A stretch of 64,000 nucleotides of DNA from Clostridiales bacterium. Its GTDB lineage: Bacteria; Bacillota; Clostridia; Oscillospirales; Oscillospiraceae. A model generated the notes under the pieces. That model did no database searches. It was not told where the DNA came from and was given only the letters and a program-made list of their open reading frames with translations. Position numbers and translations under genes: made by a program. The stretch is from positions 186,001 to 250,000 of the forward strand of contig JAJUJI010000003.1 of the NCBI GenBank assembly GCA_029265405.1. The letters are read 5' to 3'. Shown in pieces: positions 19,289 to 28,401 of this stretch (positions within the stretch are counted from its first letter, which is position 1; every line of letters begins with the position of its first letter).

Positions 19289-20578
19289 TCAAGCTTCCTC
19301 CCCTTCGGGCGCGGGCGCCCCGGCCCGCGCGGCCGCGGCAAAGTCCGCCGCCGCCAGTCCGGCCGCCCGGCCGGTGGACCAGGCTATCTGGAGGTTGAAG
19401 CCTCCGGTATAGGCGTCCACGTCTATTATCTCGCCGGCGAAAAACAGCCCCTCCGCCAGCTTCGAGCCCATGGTGGCGGGCTTAATCTCCTTTATTTCTA
19501 TGCCGCCGGAGGTGACGACGGCCTCCTCCACCGGCCTTGTTCCCGTTATTTCGACCGTGAAGGCCTTAAGCAGCGAAACCAGCCGCCGCCGCTGCTCCCT
19601 CGTCACGGCATTGACCTTGGTTTCCGGCGCGATGCCGCTGCGCCTTACGGCCACCGGTATGAGCAGCCGGGGCAGCAGCCCGTCCAGCGAATTTTTAAAG
19701 TCCCTGTTTAGGTTTTCCTTAAAGTCCCTCAGTATGCGCGCGTCCAGCCTTTCCGGGTCGAGGCCCGGCTTTAAGTCTATTTCCGCCCTGAACACGCCCC
19801 CGCCGCGCCCCATGTGGGCCGAGGCCGACAGGACCAGCGGGCCCGAGAGCCCGAAGTGCGTAAACTGCAGCTCGCCCAGCTCCCTGAACAAAGCCTTGCC
19901 CTCCGGGCCGCGCAGCGTCAGCTCTACGTTCCTAAGCGACAGGCCCTGCATGGCGGCGCAGTCCGGGTCCGGGGAAACAAGCGGCGCCAGAGAGGGGCGC
20001 AGCTCCGTCACCGTATGGCCCAGACGGCGCGCTATCCCGTAGCCCGAGCCGTCGGACCCCGTTTTGGGATAGGACAGGCCGCCGGTCGCCAGCACGCAGG
20101 CGCAGCAGCGGATCCTTTCCGCGCCGCAGTCCACGTAAGCCACCCTTCCGCCCTCGAGGCCCACGCCCTCGGCCCTGGCCCTGATAAAATTCACCTTCAG
20201 CCGCTCCGCCCGGCGCAAAAGCGCCTCCGCCACGTCGGAGGCCCGGTCGGAAACCGGGAACACCCTGTTCCCCCTCTCGGTTTTCAGCGGCACGCCGAGG
20301 CCCTCGAAAAAGGCCATGACTTCGGCCGGCGGGAAAGCCCTGAGCGCGCTGTGCAGGAAGCGGGCGTTGCAGGTGACGTTAAGCAGAACCTCCTCTGGCG
20401 CGCAGTCGTTTGTCAGGTTGCAGCGGCCCTTGCCGGTTATCCTTAGCTTTCTCAGCGGCGCGCCGCCCTGCTCTATCACCGCCGTGCCCGCGCCCCGCTC
20501 CGCGGCCGATATCGCGGCCATCAGCCCGGCCGCGCCGCCGCCTATCACCGCCACCTCGGTCCTGAAGCCGCCGCTCAC
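19289..20578 (-). CDS. HI0933/BaiN-family FAD-dependent oxidoreductase
   Basis: Predicted NAD(P)/FAD flavoprotein, 429 residues. It has the N-terminal dinucleotide motif VIGGGAAGLMAA, the RKLRITGKGRCNLTN segment characteristic of the HI0933 family, an internal CVLATGG motif, and a C-terminal second FAD motif ending AGEIIDVDAYTGGFNLQ. Related proteins include the bile-acid reductase BaiN, but most members have no assigned substrate. The GTG at 20578 overlaps the rpiR stop (GTGA), fixing the start. Confidence 0.88.
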   Translation of the reverse strand: MSGGFRTEVAVIGGGAAGLMAAISAAERGAGTAVIEQGGAPLRKLRITGKGRCNLTNDCAPEEVLLNVTCNARFLHSALRAFPPAEVMAFFEGLGVPLKTERGNRVFPVSDRASDVAEALLRRAERLKVNFIRARAEGVGLEGGRVAYVDCGAERIRCCACVLATGGLSYPKTGSDGSGYGIARRLGHTVTELRPSLAPLVSPDPDCAAMQGLSLRNVELTLRGPEGKALFRELGELQFTHFGLSGPLVLSASAHMGRGGGVFRAEIDLKPGLDPERLDARILRDFKENLNRDFKNSLDGLLPRLLIPVAVRRSGIAPETKVNAVTREQRRRLVSLLKAFTVEITGTRPVEEAVVTSGGIEIKEIKPATMGSKLAEGLFFAGEIIDVDAYTGGFNLQIAWSTGRAAGLAAADFAAAARAGAPAPEGEEA

Positions 20579-21438
20579 GTTTCGGATTTGTCGTACACGC
20601 CGTAGGTGTCCCACACGCGCTCGAGCTCCTCGAAGGTGGCCGAGAGCCTGTCCTGCGCCTGGTTGCCGACGGCCACTATAAGCGCGTTTATGAGGCTCAG
20701 GGGCGCGACCAGCGAGTCCACGAAGGAGACCATGTCGCTCCTGGCTATCAGGCGCACATCCGCCAGCCTCGCTATCGGCGAGCTGTCGCTGTCGGTTATG
20801 GCTATGACGGAGGCCCCCCTGTCCCTGGCGTAGCGCACGGCGTTGACCGTGCGCCTGGAATACCTCGGAAAGCTGATGCCTATGAGCGCGTCCTCCGGCC
20901 TTATCCTCAAAATCTGCTCGAAAATTTCGCTGGTGGAGTTTTCGTTCAGCGTCCTGACGTTTTCAAACAGCAGATTGAAGTAGTAGCTCATGAAAAGGGA
21001 CAGGGCCGAGGAGGTGCGCGTGCCGAGGATGTATATGTTCCCGGCGCCCAGTATCCTGGACACGGCCTCGTCGAACTGGGCCCTGTCCACGCTGCCGAGC
21101 GTCAGCATGATTTTCTCCATGTCGGAATTGAGTATGGCGGTCAGCGTGTCCCTGCCGCCGATGATGGTCTTGGCCACCTCTATGCGCTGGAGGGAGGTCA
21201 GCCTGCTGCGTATCATCTCCTGCAGGGCCCTGCGCATCTCCGGATAGCCCTCGAAGCCCAGCTCCGAGGCGAAGCGCACCACGGTCGATTCGCTAACGCC
21301 CGCCTTCTGGCCAAGGCGCGAGGCCGTCATGAAGGCGGCCTTTTCGGAATTTTCGGTTATGAATTTGGCTATCCTGAGCTGGCCCTTGGAGAAGCCGCCC
21401 CGCTTCTGCTCTATGAGGGATACTATGTCCTTGCCCAT
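20575..21438 (-). CDS. RpiR/MurR-family transcriptional regulator
   Basis: 287-residue regulator with an N-terminal RpiR-type helix-turn-helix (about residues 1-77, including VSESTVVRFASELGFEGYPE) and a C-terminal SIS sugar-phosphate-binding domain (about 120-255). It heads an operon with the flavoprotein, cmk, plsC and ispH-rpsA. The usual targets of this family are sugar-catabolism genes, and none is adjacent, so the ligand cannot be guessed from context. Confidence 0.9.
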   Translation of the reverse strand: MGKDIVSLIEQKRGGFSKGQLRIAKFITENSEKAAFMTASRLGQKAGVSESTVVRFASELGFEGYPEMRRALQEMIRSRLTSLQRIEVAKTIIGGRDTLTAILNSDMEKIMLTLGSVDRAQFDEAVSRILGAGNIYILGTRTSSALSLFMSYYFNLLFENVRTLNENSTSEIFEQILRIRPEDALIGISFPRYSRRTVNAVRYARDRGASVIAITDSDSSPIARLADVRLIARSDMVSFVDSLVAPLSLINALIVAVGNQAQDRLSATFEELERVWDTYGVYDKSET

Positions 21439-21487
21439 ATCTGAACACTCCGCTTAACCCGTAGTCGCCGCCCGGCGCGCCATTAGG

Positions 21488-21516
21488 ATTTTAAGGCCGC
21501 GGGAGGCTTTTTGCAA
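21488..21516 (-). promoter_or_regulatory. Promoter of the rpiR operon
   Basis: Minus strand: TTGCAA (21511-21516), 17-bp spacer, TAAAAT (21488-21493). It would drive rpiR through ispH-rpsA. Confidence 0.78.
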
Positions 21517-21536
21517 GAGTTTTTGCATAAGCCGCG

Positions 21537-22253
21537 TCATTTGGCGTGCTTTTTGAGCGCTTCCACTTCATCCTCCCCGAGGAACCTCCATTTTCCCGTC
21601 CTGAGCCCTCCGAGCTCCAGCCCGCCCTCCGACACGCGGATAAGGCGCTTGACCTCCAGCCCGGCGGCGGCGCACAGGTTCCTTACCAGGTGCTTCCTGC
21701 CCTCGGCCACGGTGATGAGGACGATGGCCCGCTCCCCCTCGTCGCTTACGAGCCGGACCCGCAGGGCCCGGGCCGGGCCGTCCTCCAAAAGCAGCTCCCC
21801 GCCCAGCTTTTTCAGAGAGGCCCTCACGTCCTCGCCCGCCACGCGGACGCTGTAGGTCTTTTCCACGCCCCTGGAAGGGTGAGTAAGAACGTGGGCCAGC
21901 TCCCCGTCGTTTGTGAGGATGAGCAGGCCCTCGGAGTTGGCGTCCAGCCTGCCGACGGGGTAAACCCTCTCCCCGCAGCCCTCCACAAGCTCGGCCACCG
22001 TCCTCCTGCCCCTCTCGTCGCTGAGCGTGCAGACGTAGCCCCTGGGCTTGTTCAGCATTATGTAAACCCGCCTGCCCCTGCCGGCAAGCGGGCGCCCGTC
22101 CACCCTTATATCGTCGCGCAGGGGGTCGGCCTTCATGCCGAGCCGGGCGGCAAGGCCGTTTACGGTGACGCGGCCCTCGGCGATGAGCCCTTCGGCCGCC
22201 CTCCTGGAGGCCAGCCCGCGCTCCGATATGAGCTTTTGAAGCCTTTCTTCCAC
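21537..22253 (-). CDS. rluB: RluB-type 23S rRNA pseudouridine synthase
   Basis: 238-residue RsuA/RluB-family enzyme. It has an N-terminal S4 domain (VEERLQKLISERGLASRR) and a catalytic domain with GRLDANSEGLLILTND. A longer open frame exists upstream, but the GTG at 22253 matches the family N-terminus and follows AAGGAGC by 5 bp. In Clostridia and Bacillus, rluB is regularly found next to scpA-scpB and a D-Ala-D-Ala carboxypeptidase, as here, which favours RluB over RsuA. Confidence 0.9.
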   Translation of the reverse strand: MEERLQKLISERGLASRRAAEGLIAEGRVTVNGLAARLGMKADPLRDDIRVDGRPLAGRGRRVYIMLNKPRGYVCTLSDERGRRTVAELVEGCGERVYPVGRLDANSEGLLILTNDGELAHVLTHPSRGVEKTYSVRVAGEDVRASLKKLGGELLLEDGPARALRVRLVSDEGERAIVLITVAEGRKHLVRNLCAAAGLEVKRLIRVSEGGLELGGLRTGKWRFLGEDEVEALKKHAK

Positions 22254-22282
22254 CTTTAGCTCCTTCCGCGCCCGGCGGGCGC

Positions 22283-23434
22283 TCAATACGGGGGATAGAC
22301 GCTGTAGACGCTGTGCCTGTTTGCGAAATACCAGGCCCACCTCAGCTTCTCCCAGAAGCTCAGGGGCGCCTTTTCGTCCAGGCGCACCGTCGCGGCGTAG
22401 CGCAGCGGGACCTCGCCGGCCGTTTTGCCGCCGCTGATTACCCTCAGCCGGCCCGCGGTCTGTCCCTCGTAGACGGGCGCGTACTCGAACCTGGGCAGCT
22501 CGGCCTCGATTTTGAGGCTCCCGTCGTTTTTTACGAAAAAACTGGCGTCCGGCGCGCAGCGCGCCTCGGCCGAGGCCGCCTCGCCTGTGATTATTGGCAC
22601 CGTGAAGCTGAGCTCGCCGGCCGGAACGGTTTTGTAGGCGGAAAAGCCCCAGCCGTACAGGGCGGCGTGGTCGTCCCAGTCGTCGGGGTCGTTTAGCGTG
22701 ACGCAGACAAGGGAGGTGCCGCCCCTTTTGGCGCAGCTCACCAGCGCCCTGCCGGCGGCCTTCGTGTAGCCGGTCTTGAGGCCGAGCGCGCCCTGGCAGC
22801 TCCAGAGCAGCCTGTTGTGGTTTTTAAGCACGGCGCCCCCGACGACGGCCTCCCTTGTCGCGGCTATCCTGGCAAGCTCCGGGTTTTTCATAGCCGCGCG
22901 GGCCAGCTTAGCCATGTCCGACGCCGTGGAGTAGTGCCCCTCCTGGTCCAGCCCGTGGGGGTTGGCGAAGCGGGTGTCCGCCATGCCCAGCTCAGAGGCT
23001 TTCGCGTTCATCAGGGCGGCGAAGGCCTCCTCCCCGCCCGCGCAGTGGCAGGCCAGGGCCCGGGCCGCGTCGTTGCCGGAAACCAGCAGCAGCCCGTAGA
23101 GCAGCTCCTCCACGGTGCGGCGCTCCCCGGCACGGAGATGCATTGAGCTGCCCTCCGTCAGCGTCCACTCCCTCTTGATTTCAACCTCGTCGCCCAGGCC
23201 GCAGCGCTCAAGCGCGACAAGGGCGGTCATTATCTTGGTGGTGCTCGCTATGAGCATCCTCCTGTTTTCGTTAAGCGCGTAGATTACCGTGCCGCTGTCC
23301 AGGTCGGCCAGCACGGCGGCCTCGGCCGAGACCCGCGGCGGGGCTTCCTCGGCCCGGGCGGGTTGCGCCGCGCCGACGGCCAGCATAAAAGCGGCGAGCA
23401 GGAAAGCGGCGGCTTCAGTCCTCCGTATCCTCAT
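22283..23434 (-). CDS. dacF: D-alanyl-D-alanine carboxypeptidase (DacF/PBP5 type)
   Basis: Secreted low-molecular-weight penicillin-binding protein of 383 residues that trims stem peptides. It has a signal peptide (about 1-28) and the three active-site motifs: SxxK as STTK (Ser64, Lys67), SGN in LVSGNDAAR, and KTG in LKTGYTKAAG. The C-terminal 100 residues form the PBP5-associated beta domain. It overlaps the ytfJ gene by 20 bp. The scpAB-DUF2953-ytfJ-dacF context resembles the sporulation-linked dacF region. Confidence 0.93.
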   Translation of the reverse strand: MRIRRTEAAAFLLAAFMLAVGAAQPARAEEAPPRVSAEAAVLADLDSGTVIYALNENRRMLIASTTKIMTALVALERCGLGDEVEIKREWTLTEGSSMHLRAGERRTVEELLYGLLLVSGNDAARALACHCAGGEEAFAALMNAKASELGMADTRFANPHGLDQEGHYSTASDMAKLARAAMKNPELARIAATREAVVGGAVLKNHNRLLWSCQGALGLKTGYTKAAGRALVSCAKRGGTSLVCVTLNDPDDWDDHAALYGWGFSAYKTVPAGELSFTVPIITGEAASAEARCAPDASFFVKNDGSLKIEAELPRFEYAPVYEGQTAGRLRVISGGKTAGEVPLRYAATVRLDEKAPLSFWEKLRWAWYFANRHSVYSVYPPY

Positions 23435-23816
23435 CCTTCTTTTGGGGTATCAGCTCCTTGATTTTTTCTATCACCTCGGGAACAAGATCGAGCGCCTTTT
23501 CGGCCGCCGAGGCGGGAGCCGGGTTGGCGCTGAGCATTTTCACCGTGCCGTCCTTCACGACGAGGAAGGCCACCGGCTCTATCTTCACGCCCGCGCCGGC
23601 CCCGCCGCCGAAGGGGTTGGCCTGCCCCTCCTTCTGGTTCTTCGTCTGGAAATCTGAGCCGCCGGAGGCGAAGCCGAAGCTGACCTTCGACACGGGTATG
23701 AGCGTAATCCCGTCCGCCGTGGCGACGGGGCTGCCGATTATTGTGTTCACGTCGACCATTTCCCTGAGCCGGCTCATCGCGGTTTCCATAAGCTCGCCTA
23801 TGGGATGCTTTTCCAT
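23415..23816 (-). CDS. ytfJ: GerW-family sporulation protein YtfJ
   Basis: 133-residue member of the YtfJ/GerW family, forespore-associated in Bacillus. Family features: GELMETAMSRLREMVD at the N-terminus, VIGSP-like IGSPVATADGITLIPVSKVSFGF (residues about 25-48), and a Gly-rich GGGAGAGVKIEPVAFLVV segment. It suggests an endospore-forming ancestry, although family members persist in asporogenous relatives. It lies between the DUF2953 gene and dacF. Confidence 0.92.
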   Translation of the reverse strand: MEKHPIGELMETAMSRLREMVDVNTIIGSPVATADGITLIPVSKVSFGFASGGSDFQTKNQKEGQANPFGGGAGAGVKIEPVAFLVVKDGTVKMLSANPAPASAAEKALDLVPEVIEKIKELIPQKKDEDTED

Positions 23817-23829
23817 ATAGCTTCCTCCG

Positions 23830-24375
23830 TTATGTTTTTTTTATCGACCTCAATACGAGCAGCGCGCTTTGCAGATGATAAACGGAAACGGACGCCCGCG
23901 CGCGGACATAAAGACGGCTTTTGCTTTCCGTGAAGCTGACGCCGGTCCTGACGTCCCTTTTCCGGATCCTGAAGCTGTTTTCCAAAACCGGAAGAAGCAG
24001 GCCCGCGCCCGCCGAAGCGGCCCCGAAGGCCAGCGCCGTGTCGGCCGGATCCCCGCAGGCGATAAGGCAGCTTATCTCAAGACTGTCTATCGTGAGCCTC
24101 TTTTTTAGCTTGCCCAAAACTTCCCCGATTATAGGCAGGTTTTTTTTGACGCGCTCGAGGCTGCCGCCCTCCCTTTTCTCCCGGCCCGGCCCGGCCCGCC
24201 GCGCGGCCCGGCTTTTTTTCTCCCCGGCCGCCGGGTACAGCGGAGGCCTGAACGGGCCCAATACCGCCCGGACCCTGAGGCCTGCGGAGGAATACTCCGC
24301 TTCCACTCCCACCCGGGCCGTCAGGACGAGAATTATTAAGGCCGCTGCTCCCGCGGCTATGAAAAGCGCCGTCAT
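23830..24375 (-). CDS. DUF2953 membrane protein
   Basis: 181-residue protein with an N-terminal membrane helix (about 2-20), a basic middle region (about 50-80) and a C-terminal part resembling DUF2953 (SLEISCLIACGDPADTALAFG, then SRLYVRARASVSVYHL). The function is unknown. It is conserved next to ytfJ in Clostridia, which suggests a spore or envelope role. The gap to scpB is 29 bp. Confidence 0.85.
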   Translation of the reverse strand: MTALFIAAGAAALIILVLTARVGVEAEYSSAGLRVRAVLGPFRPPLYPAAGEKKSRAARRAGPGREKREGGSLERVKKNLPIIGEVLGKLKKRLTIDSLEISCLIACGDPADTALAFGAASAGAGLLLPVLENSFRIRKRDVRTGVSFTESKSRLYVRARASVSVYHLQSALLVLRSIKKT

Positions 24376-24404
24376 AACCTCACCCCCGTTCCGGGCGGCG
24401 CGGC

Positions 24405-24983
24405 TCAGGGCCTCGCGCCGTCCTCAAAGCCCTCCATAACGGTCTGGCCCGCGCCCGCCTCCGCCTCCGCAGAACCCTGCCCCGGGCCGCCAAGCGGCGG
24501 CAGCTCCTCCAGGGAGCTGAGCCCGAAGCACCTGAGGAAGGCCGCCGTCGTCCTGTAAAGCACGGGCCTGCCGGGCACGTCCAGCCTGCCGCAGGGCTCG
24601 ATCAGCCCCTTTTCGACCAGCAGCCCTACGGTATAGCCGCTGTCCACGCCCCGGAGCTGCTCCACCAGAAGCCTTGTCGCCGGCTGGTTGTAGGCTATTA
24701 CGGCCAGCACCTCCAGCGCCGCCGGGGAGAGCCTCGGCGGCTTGCGCGCGTCCAGCGCCCTGCGCACCCACTCGCCGTTTTCCGGCGCGGAGCAGAGCTG
24801 GAGCGAGCCTTCCAGCCTCAGCAGCCTGAGGCCCCTTTTTTCAAAGGCGTAGAAATCGGCAAGCCTCTTTGCCGCCTCAAGCACCTCGGCCTCGCTTACG
24901 TCCAGCAGCGAGGCCAGGCGGCCCACCGGGAAGGGGTCTCCGGAGGCGAAGAGTATGCTTTCGATTATGCCGTCGATCTCCAT
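24405..24983 (-). CDS. scpB: Segregation and condensation protein ScpB
   Basis: Kleisin-associated winged-helix subunit of the SMC-ScpAB condensin, 192 residues. Typical features: IESILFASGDPFPVGRLAS at the N-terminus, LSPAALEVLAVIAYNQPATR in the middle, and GRLDVPGRPVLYRTT. The C-terminal tail is Gly/Ala/Glu-rich. It begins 4 bp after scpA. Confidence 0.95.
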   Translation of the reverse strand: MEIDGIIESILFASGDPFPVGRLASLLDVSEAEVLEAAKRLADFYAFEKRGLRLLRLEGSLQLCSAPENGEWVRRALDARKPPRLSPAALEVLAVIAYNQPATRLLVEQLRGVDSGYTVGLLVEKGLIEPCGRLDVPGRPVLYRTTAAFLRCFGLSSLEELPPLGGPGQGSAEAEAGAGQTVMEGFEDGARP

Positions 24984-24987
24984 GCCC

Positions 24988-25743
24988 TCATTCTCCTTCC
25001 CCGGCGCGCAGCCCGACCATTACGCCGCGCCCGGTATCCTCCAGCGTTATTTTTTCGTTCCTGTAAAGCTCCAGCACCGCCATAAGCGCAGCCGCAAGCT
25101 CGCTGCGGCTGCGGCTCAGGGCAAAAAGCGCGCCGAGCTCCGTCGGCCCGGACTCGCGCAGGCGGAGCAGCAGCTCCTCGGCCTTCCCGTCCACCGGATA
25201 GGGCAGGGGCGCCGGCAGGGGCACCGACTGCGGAAGGGCCGCGCGCTCCCTGCCCCTGCCCAGCAGGTCGTACAGGGCGGCGGCCAGCTCCGAGGCCAGG
25301 TGGGAATGGGAGTACTCCTTTATCGGCTCCAGCGGCTCCTGCGTCCTTGTAAAAAGGCCCTCTGCCCCGGCGGCAAGGGCCTCCAGAGCCTCCGAAGCGG
25401 CCCTGAGCGACTCCAGCAGCTCCCTGCGCCTCAGCTCCTCCAGCGAGCTTTTTAGGCTGTCCATCTCCTCTATTTCCTCGGTGCCCCTGAGCAGGGTCCT
25501 AGCCTTGATGTACATCAGGTGCGAGGCCATGGCCGCAAAGCCGCTGGCTATCTCCAGGTCCATGCGCTCCATCTCGGCAAGGTACGCTAAATACTGGTCG
25601 AGTATGGAGGCTATTTTTATGTCCTTTATCTCCACCCTGTTTTTTTGCAGGAGCTGGAGTATGAGGCTCAGGGGCCCGTCGAAATCCTCGAGGCGCTCCC
25701 TGGACTTCACCACCGCTTCAAGATGGAAGGTGGGGTCCGCCAT
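24988..25743 (-). CDS. scpA: Segregation and condensation protein ScpA
   Basis: Kleisin subunit that bridges SMC heads, 251 residues. The hallmark FDGPLSLILQLLQKN lies near residue 21, followed by IKIASILDQYLAYL and the ASGFAAMASHLMYIKAR segment; the C-terminal winged helix ends the protein. The ATG at 25743 is preceded by GGGAGG. It overlaps no gene, but its start is 15 bp from the end of the M50 gene. Confidence 0.95.
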   Translation of the reverse strand: MADPTFHLEAVVKSRERLEDFDGPLSLILQLLQKNRVEIKDIKIASILDQYLAYLAEMERMDLEIASGFAAMASHLMYIKARTLLRGTEEIEEMDSLKSSLEELRRRELLESLRAASEALEALAAGAEGLFTRTQEPLEPIKEYSHSHLASELAAALYDLLGRGRERAALPQSVPLPAPLPYPVDGKAEELLLRLRESGPTELGALFALSRSRSELAAALMAVLELYRNEKITLEDTGRGVMVGLRAGEGE

Positions 25744-25757
25744 AAGCCCGCCTCCCT

Positions 25758-26447
25758 TCAGGCCAGGCCCGAGGCCAGCCTGTAGGACCACTCGGCTATT
25801 TTGAAAAACACGCCGAATACCGCCTCGGAGGCCGCCGCTATGGGGCTGACGCCGAGGCGCGAGAGAGCGAAAACCGCCGCTATGAGTATGAACATGCCGT
25901 AGCGCTCAAGGTACATCAGCCTCATATACCATCTGTCCGGCAGCAGGGCAAACAGCACCTTCGACCCGTCCAGCGGCGGGAAGGGTATGAGGTTGAAAAG
26001 CCCCAGCGATACGCTCAGGTACGAGGTGAGGTACAGCAGGTCCAGCGCCGTCTCCCCGGCCCCGCCCGAGCCCCGATAGGCGTAGACGAAGCCGAAGGCC
26101 AGCAGCAGCAGCGCCGCCAGGACGAAGTTCGACAAGGGCCCGGCCAGGGCGGTAAGCGCCATGTCGCGCTTGGGTCTTTTGAAATTGCGCATGTCTATGG
26201 CGACGGGCTTTGCCCAGCCTATGTGGAAAACGGCCAGCATCAGCAGCCCGAATACGTCTATGTGCCTCAGCGGGTTGAGGGACAGCCGCCCCTGGGCCTT
26301 GGCCGTGGCGTCGCCCAGCGCCAGCGCGGCCAGCCCGTGGCAGATCTCGTGCACTATGATGCAGACCAGCGCGGGCACTACGCTCTCGACCAGCCTCAAA
26401 AGCACGGACCAGTCCAGCCCCCTGATTACCGAACCGAAGCCGCCCAT
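25758..26447 (-). CDS. Site-2-protease-like M50 metallopeptidase
   Basis: 229-residue membrane metalloprotease of the YwhC/rhomboid-like M50 group. The zinc motif HEICHG (HExxH) lies in the first third, and the second metal-ligand region NLIPFPPLDGSKV lies near residue 150; four to six hydrophobic segments surround them. Substrates of this subgroup are mostly unknown. The start overlaps the engB stop (TGATG). Its position upstream of scpA is common in Clostridia. Confidence 0.92.
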   Translation of the reverse strand: MGGFGSVIRGLDWSVLLRLVESVVPALVCIIVHEICHGLAALALGDATAKAQGRLSLNPLRHIDVFGLLMLAVFHIGWAKPVAIDMRNFKRPKRDMALTALAGPLSNFVLAALLLLAFGFVYAYRGSGGAGETALDLLYLTSYLSVSLGLFNLIPFPPLDGSKVLFALLPDRWYMRLMYLERYGMFILIAAVFALSRLGVSPIAAASEAVFGVFFKIAEWSYRLASGLA

Positions 26448-27061
26448 CAGCCTCCTCCCTCCTCGCCGGGCGCGCCGCGCAGGGCGCAGCCCTCAATGAA
26501 CGCCCAAAGAGCGTCCCGCCCCTCGCCCGTCAGCGCCGAAAAGGGCAGGACGGCGGCGGCGCCGCACGGCGCCAGCGCTTCCTCTATGGCCTTCAGGCCG
26601 CCCTCAAGCTCGCTCCTTTTGAGCTTGTCGGTTTTGTTCGCCACCACGGCCAGCGGCAGGCCGGAGCCCAGGAACCAGCGGGCCATCATCGCGTCGTCCC
26701 CGCCCGGAACGCGCCTGGCGTCCACCACCAGCAGACCGGCGGCGATACGGCCCCCGCCTGAAAAATAGGCCTCCATCAGCCTGCCCCAGCGCTCCCTTTC
26801 CTCGCGCGAGACCCTGGCGTAGCCGTAGCCCGGCAGGTCCACGAAGTATAAGGCCCCGCCTGCCAGATAGTAATTTATATGTGCTGTCTTGCCGGGGGCG
26901 GAGCCGACGCGGGCCAGGTTTTTGCGCCCCAGCAGCCTGTTTATCACCGAGGACTTCCCCGCGTTGGAGCGCCCGGCGAAAACGAGCTGGGGCCTTAAGT
27001 CCCTTATGAAGCCCGACGGTTCCGCCGCGGACTTGACAAATTCGCTTCCGCTCAGGTTCAT
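26447..27061 (-). CDS. engB: Ribosome biogenesis GTPase EngB/YsxC
   Basis: GTPase of 204 residues needed for 50S assembly. G1 GRSNAGKSS, G3 DLPGYGYA and G4 NKTDK are visible. It overlaps ispF by 4 bp (ATGA) and the M50 gene by 1 bp. In many Firmicutes engB follows lon; here it is inside the isoprenoid-scp operon. Confidence 0.95.
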   Translation of the reverse strand: MNLSGSEFVKSAAEPSGFIRDLRPQLVFAGRSNAGKSSVINRLLGRKNLARVGSAPGKTAHINYYLAGGALYFVDLPGYGYARVSREERERWGRLMEAYFSGGGRIAAGLLVVDARRVPGGDDAMMARWFLGSGLPLAVVANKTDKLKRSELEGGLKAIEEALAPCGAAAVLPFSALTGEGRDALWAFIEGCALRGAPGEEGGG

Positions 27062-27534
27062 CTTATCGAGTCTATCAGGGCGACGGCGTGGGCGGCCATG
27101 CCCTCGCCGGAGCCGCTGAAGCCCAGACCCTCCTCCGTCGTCGCCTTCACGCTGACGCTCCCTATGTCCAGCTTCAATATGCGCGCCACGTTTTCCCTCA
27201 TTTCCAATATATACGGGGCCAGCTTCGGCCTCTGCGCTATGATAGTTATATCGACGTTGACCGGAACGAAGCCCGCCGCCCGGAGCTTGTCCGAAACCGA
27301 AGCCAGCAGCCTGAGACTGCTTATCCCGGCAAGGCCGGGATCCTTGTCGGGGAAGTGGCGGCCTATGTCGCCCAGCGCCGCGGCGCCAAGCAGCGCGTCC
27401 ATCAGCGCGTGCAGGGCCACGTCCGCGTCCGAATGGCCCAGCAGCCCCGTTTCAAATGGTATCTCCACGCCGCAGAGGACGAGCTTCCTGCCCCCGGCGA
27501 GCCTGTGCGCGTCGTAGCCGTGGCCTATCCTCAT
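27058..27534 (-). CDS. ispF: 2-C-methyl-D-erythritol 2,4-cyclodiphosphate synthase
   Basis: MEP-pathway enzyme of 158 residues. It shows the zinc site GYDAHRL (DxH), SDADVALHALMDALLGA, the FPDKDP-type segment and the C-terminal ATTEEGLGFSGSGEGMAAHA. The trimeric enzyme cyclises the IspD/IspE product. It overlaps ispD (ATGA) and engB (ATGA); ispH is also present in this window as a fusion. Confidence 0.97.
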   Translation of the reverse strand: MRIGHGYDAHRLAGGRKLVLCGVEIPFETGLLGHSDADVALHALMDALLGAAALGDIGRHFPDKDPGLAGISSLRLLASVSDKLRAAGFVPVNVDITIIAQRPKLAPYILEMRENVARILKLDIGSVSVKATTEEGLGFSGSGEGMAAHAVALIDSIR

Positions 27535-28259
27535 GCCCGGCGCCTCGCTTTCAGCAGGGCCTCGGCTATCGGCAGATCCTCGGCCGTCGTGATTTTTATG
27601 TTGTCCGCCGCGCCGGGTATTATTCTCGGCTTCATGCCCAGCCTCTCCACGGCGGCGCAGTCGTCGGTAAGCTCGGCTCCGCTTTCGGCCGCCCCGGACA
27701 GCGCGGCCTTTATCAGCTCGGCGCGGAAGGCCTGCGGAGTCTGGGCGGCGTACAGCCCGCCCCTGTCCACCGTGGAGTCTATAAATCCGTCCCTCGCGCG
27801 CTTGAGCGTGTCCCTGACCGGCAGCGCGGGCAGCGCCGCGCCGAATTCCGAGGCCGCGTCTATGGCGCTTTTAATGAGCCCGGCCGTCACCAGCGGCCTT
27901 GCCGCGTCGTGTATGAGGATTATGTCCGCGTCCCGGCGCGCCCTCATCGCCCCTATCAGGGCCGATTCCGCCCTGCTGCTCCCGCCTTTGGCCACAGCCG
28001 CGACCTTGCCGCGCCCGCTCCTCGCGCAAAGCTCCAGGGCGAATTTCATAAGGTCCTCCCTGACGACGACCACAAGCTCGTCAATCTCGGGCAGGGCGGC
28101 GAAGGCCTCGACGCTGCGCTCCAGCACGGTCTTCCCGGCTATCGGGGCGGCGGCCTTGTCTATGCCGCCCATGCGCGACGAGGCCCCCGCCGCCAGTATC
28201 ACGGCGCTGGCGACGGGCCTTTTTTTCCCGGGCCTGCCCGCCCGTCTGATAAGGCCCAT
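27531..28259 (-). CDS. ispD: 2-C-methyl-D-erythritol 4-phosphate cytidylyltransferase
   Basis: MEP-pathway enzyme of 242 residues. It has the nucleotide-binding ILAAGASSRMGG, ILIHDAARPLV and LPVRDTLKR. The first 15 residues before the motif are a basic extension. The ATG at 28259 follows GGGAGG by 8 bp; the open frame upstream of it has no binding site. It follows carD in the same orientation across a 142-bp gap with no promoter that I can see. Confidence 0.95.
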   Translation of the reverse strand: MGLIRRAGRPGKKRPVASAVILAAGASSRMGGIDKAAAPIAGKTVLERSVEAFAALPEIDELVVVVREDLMKFALELCARSGRGKVAAVAKGGSSRAESALIGAMRARRDADIILIHDAARPLVTAGLIKSAIDAASEFGAALPALPVRDTLKRARDGFIDSTVDRGGLYAAQTPQAFRAELIKAALSGAAESGAELTDDCAAVERLGMKPRIIPGAADNIKITTAEDLPIAEALLKARRRA

Positions 28260-28401
28260 GACGGCCTCCCTCCCCCAAAAAACGATAAACGAAAAAAACG
28301 CGGCGGACTCCGCCGCCCCGCGCTCCGCCATGTAAAAGCGGCCGCCCCGCCCTGCCGGCCATGCGGGACAGCCCGCGGCTTTCCGGCGGCTCCGCTCCGC
28401 C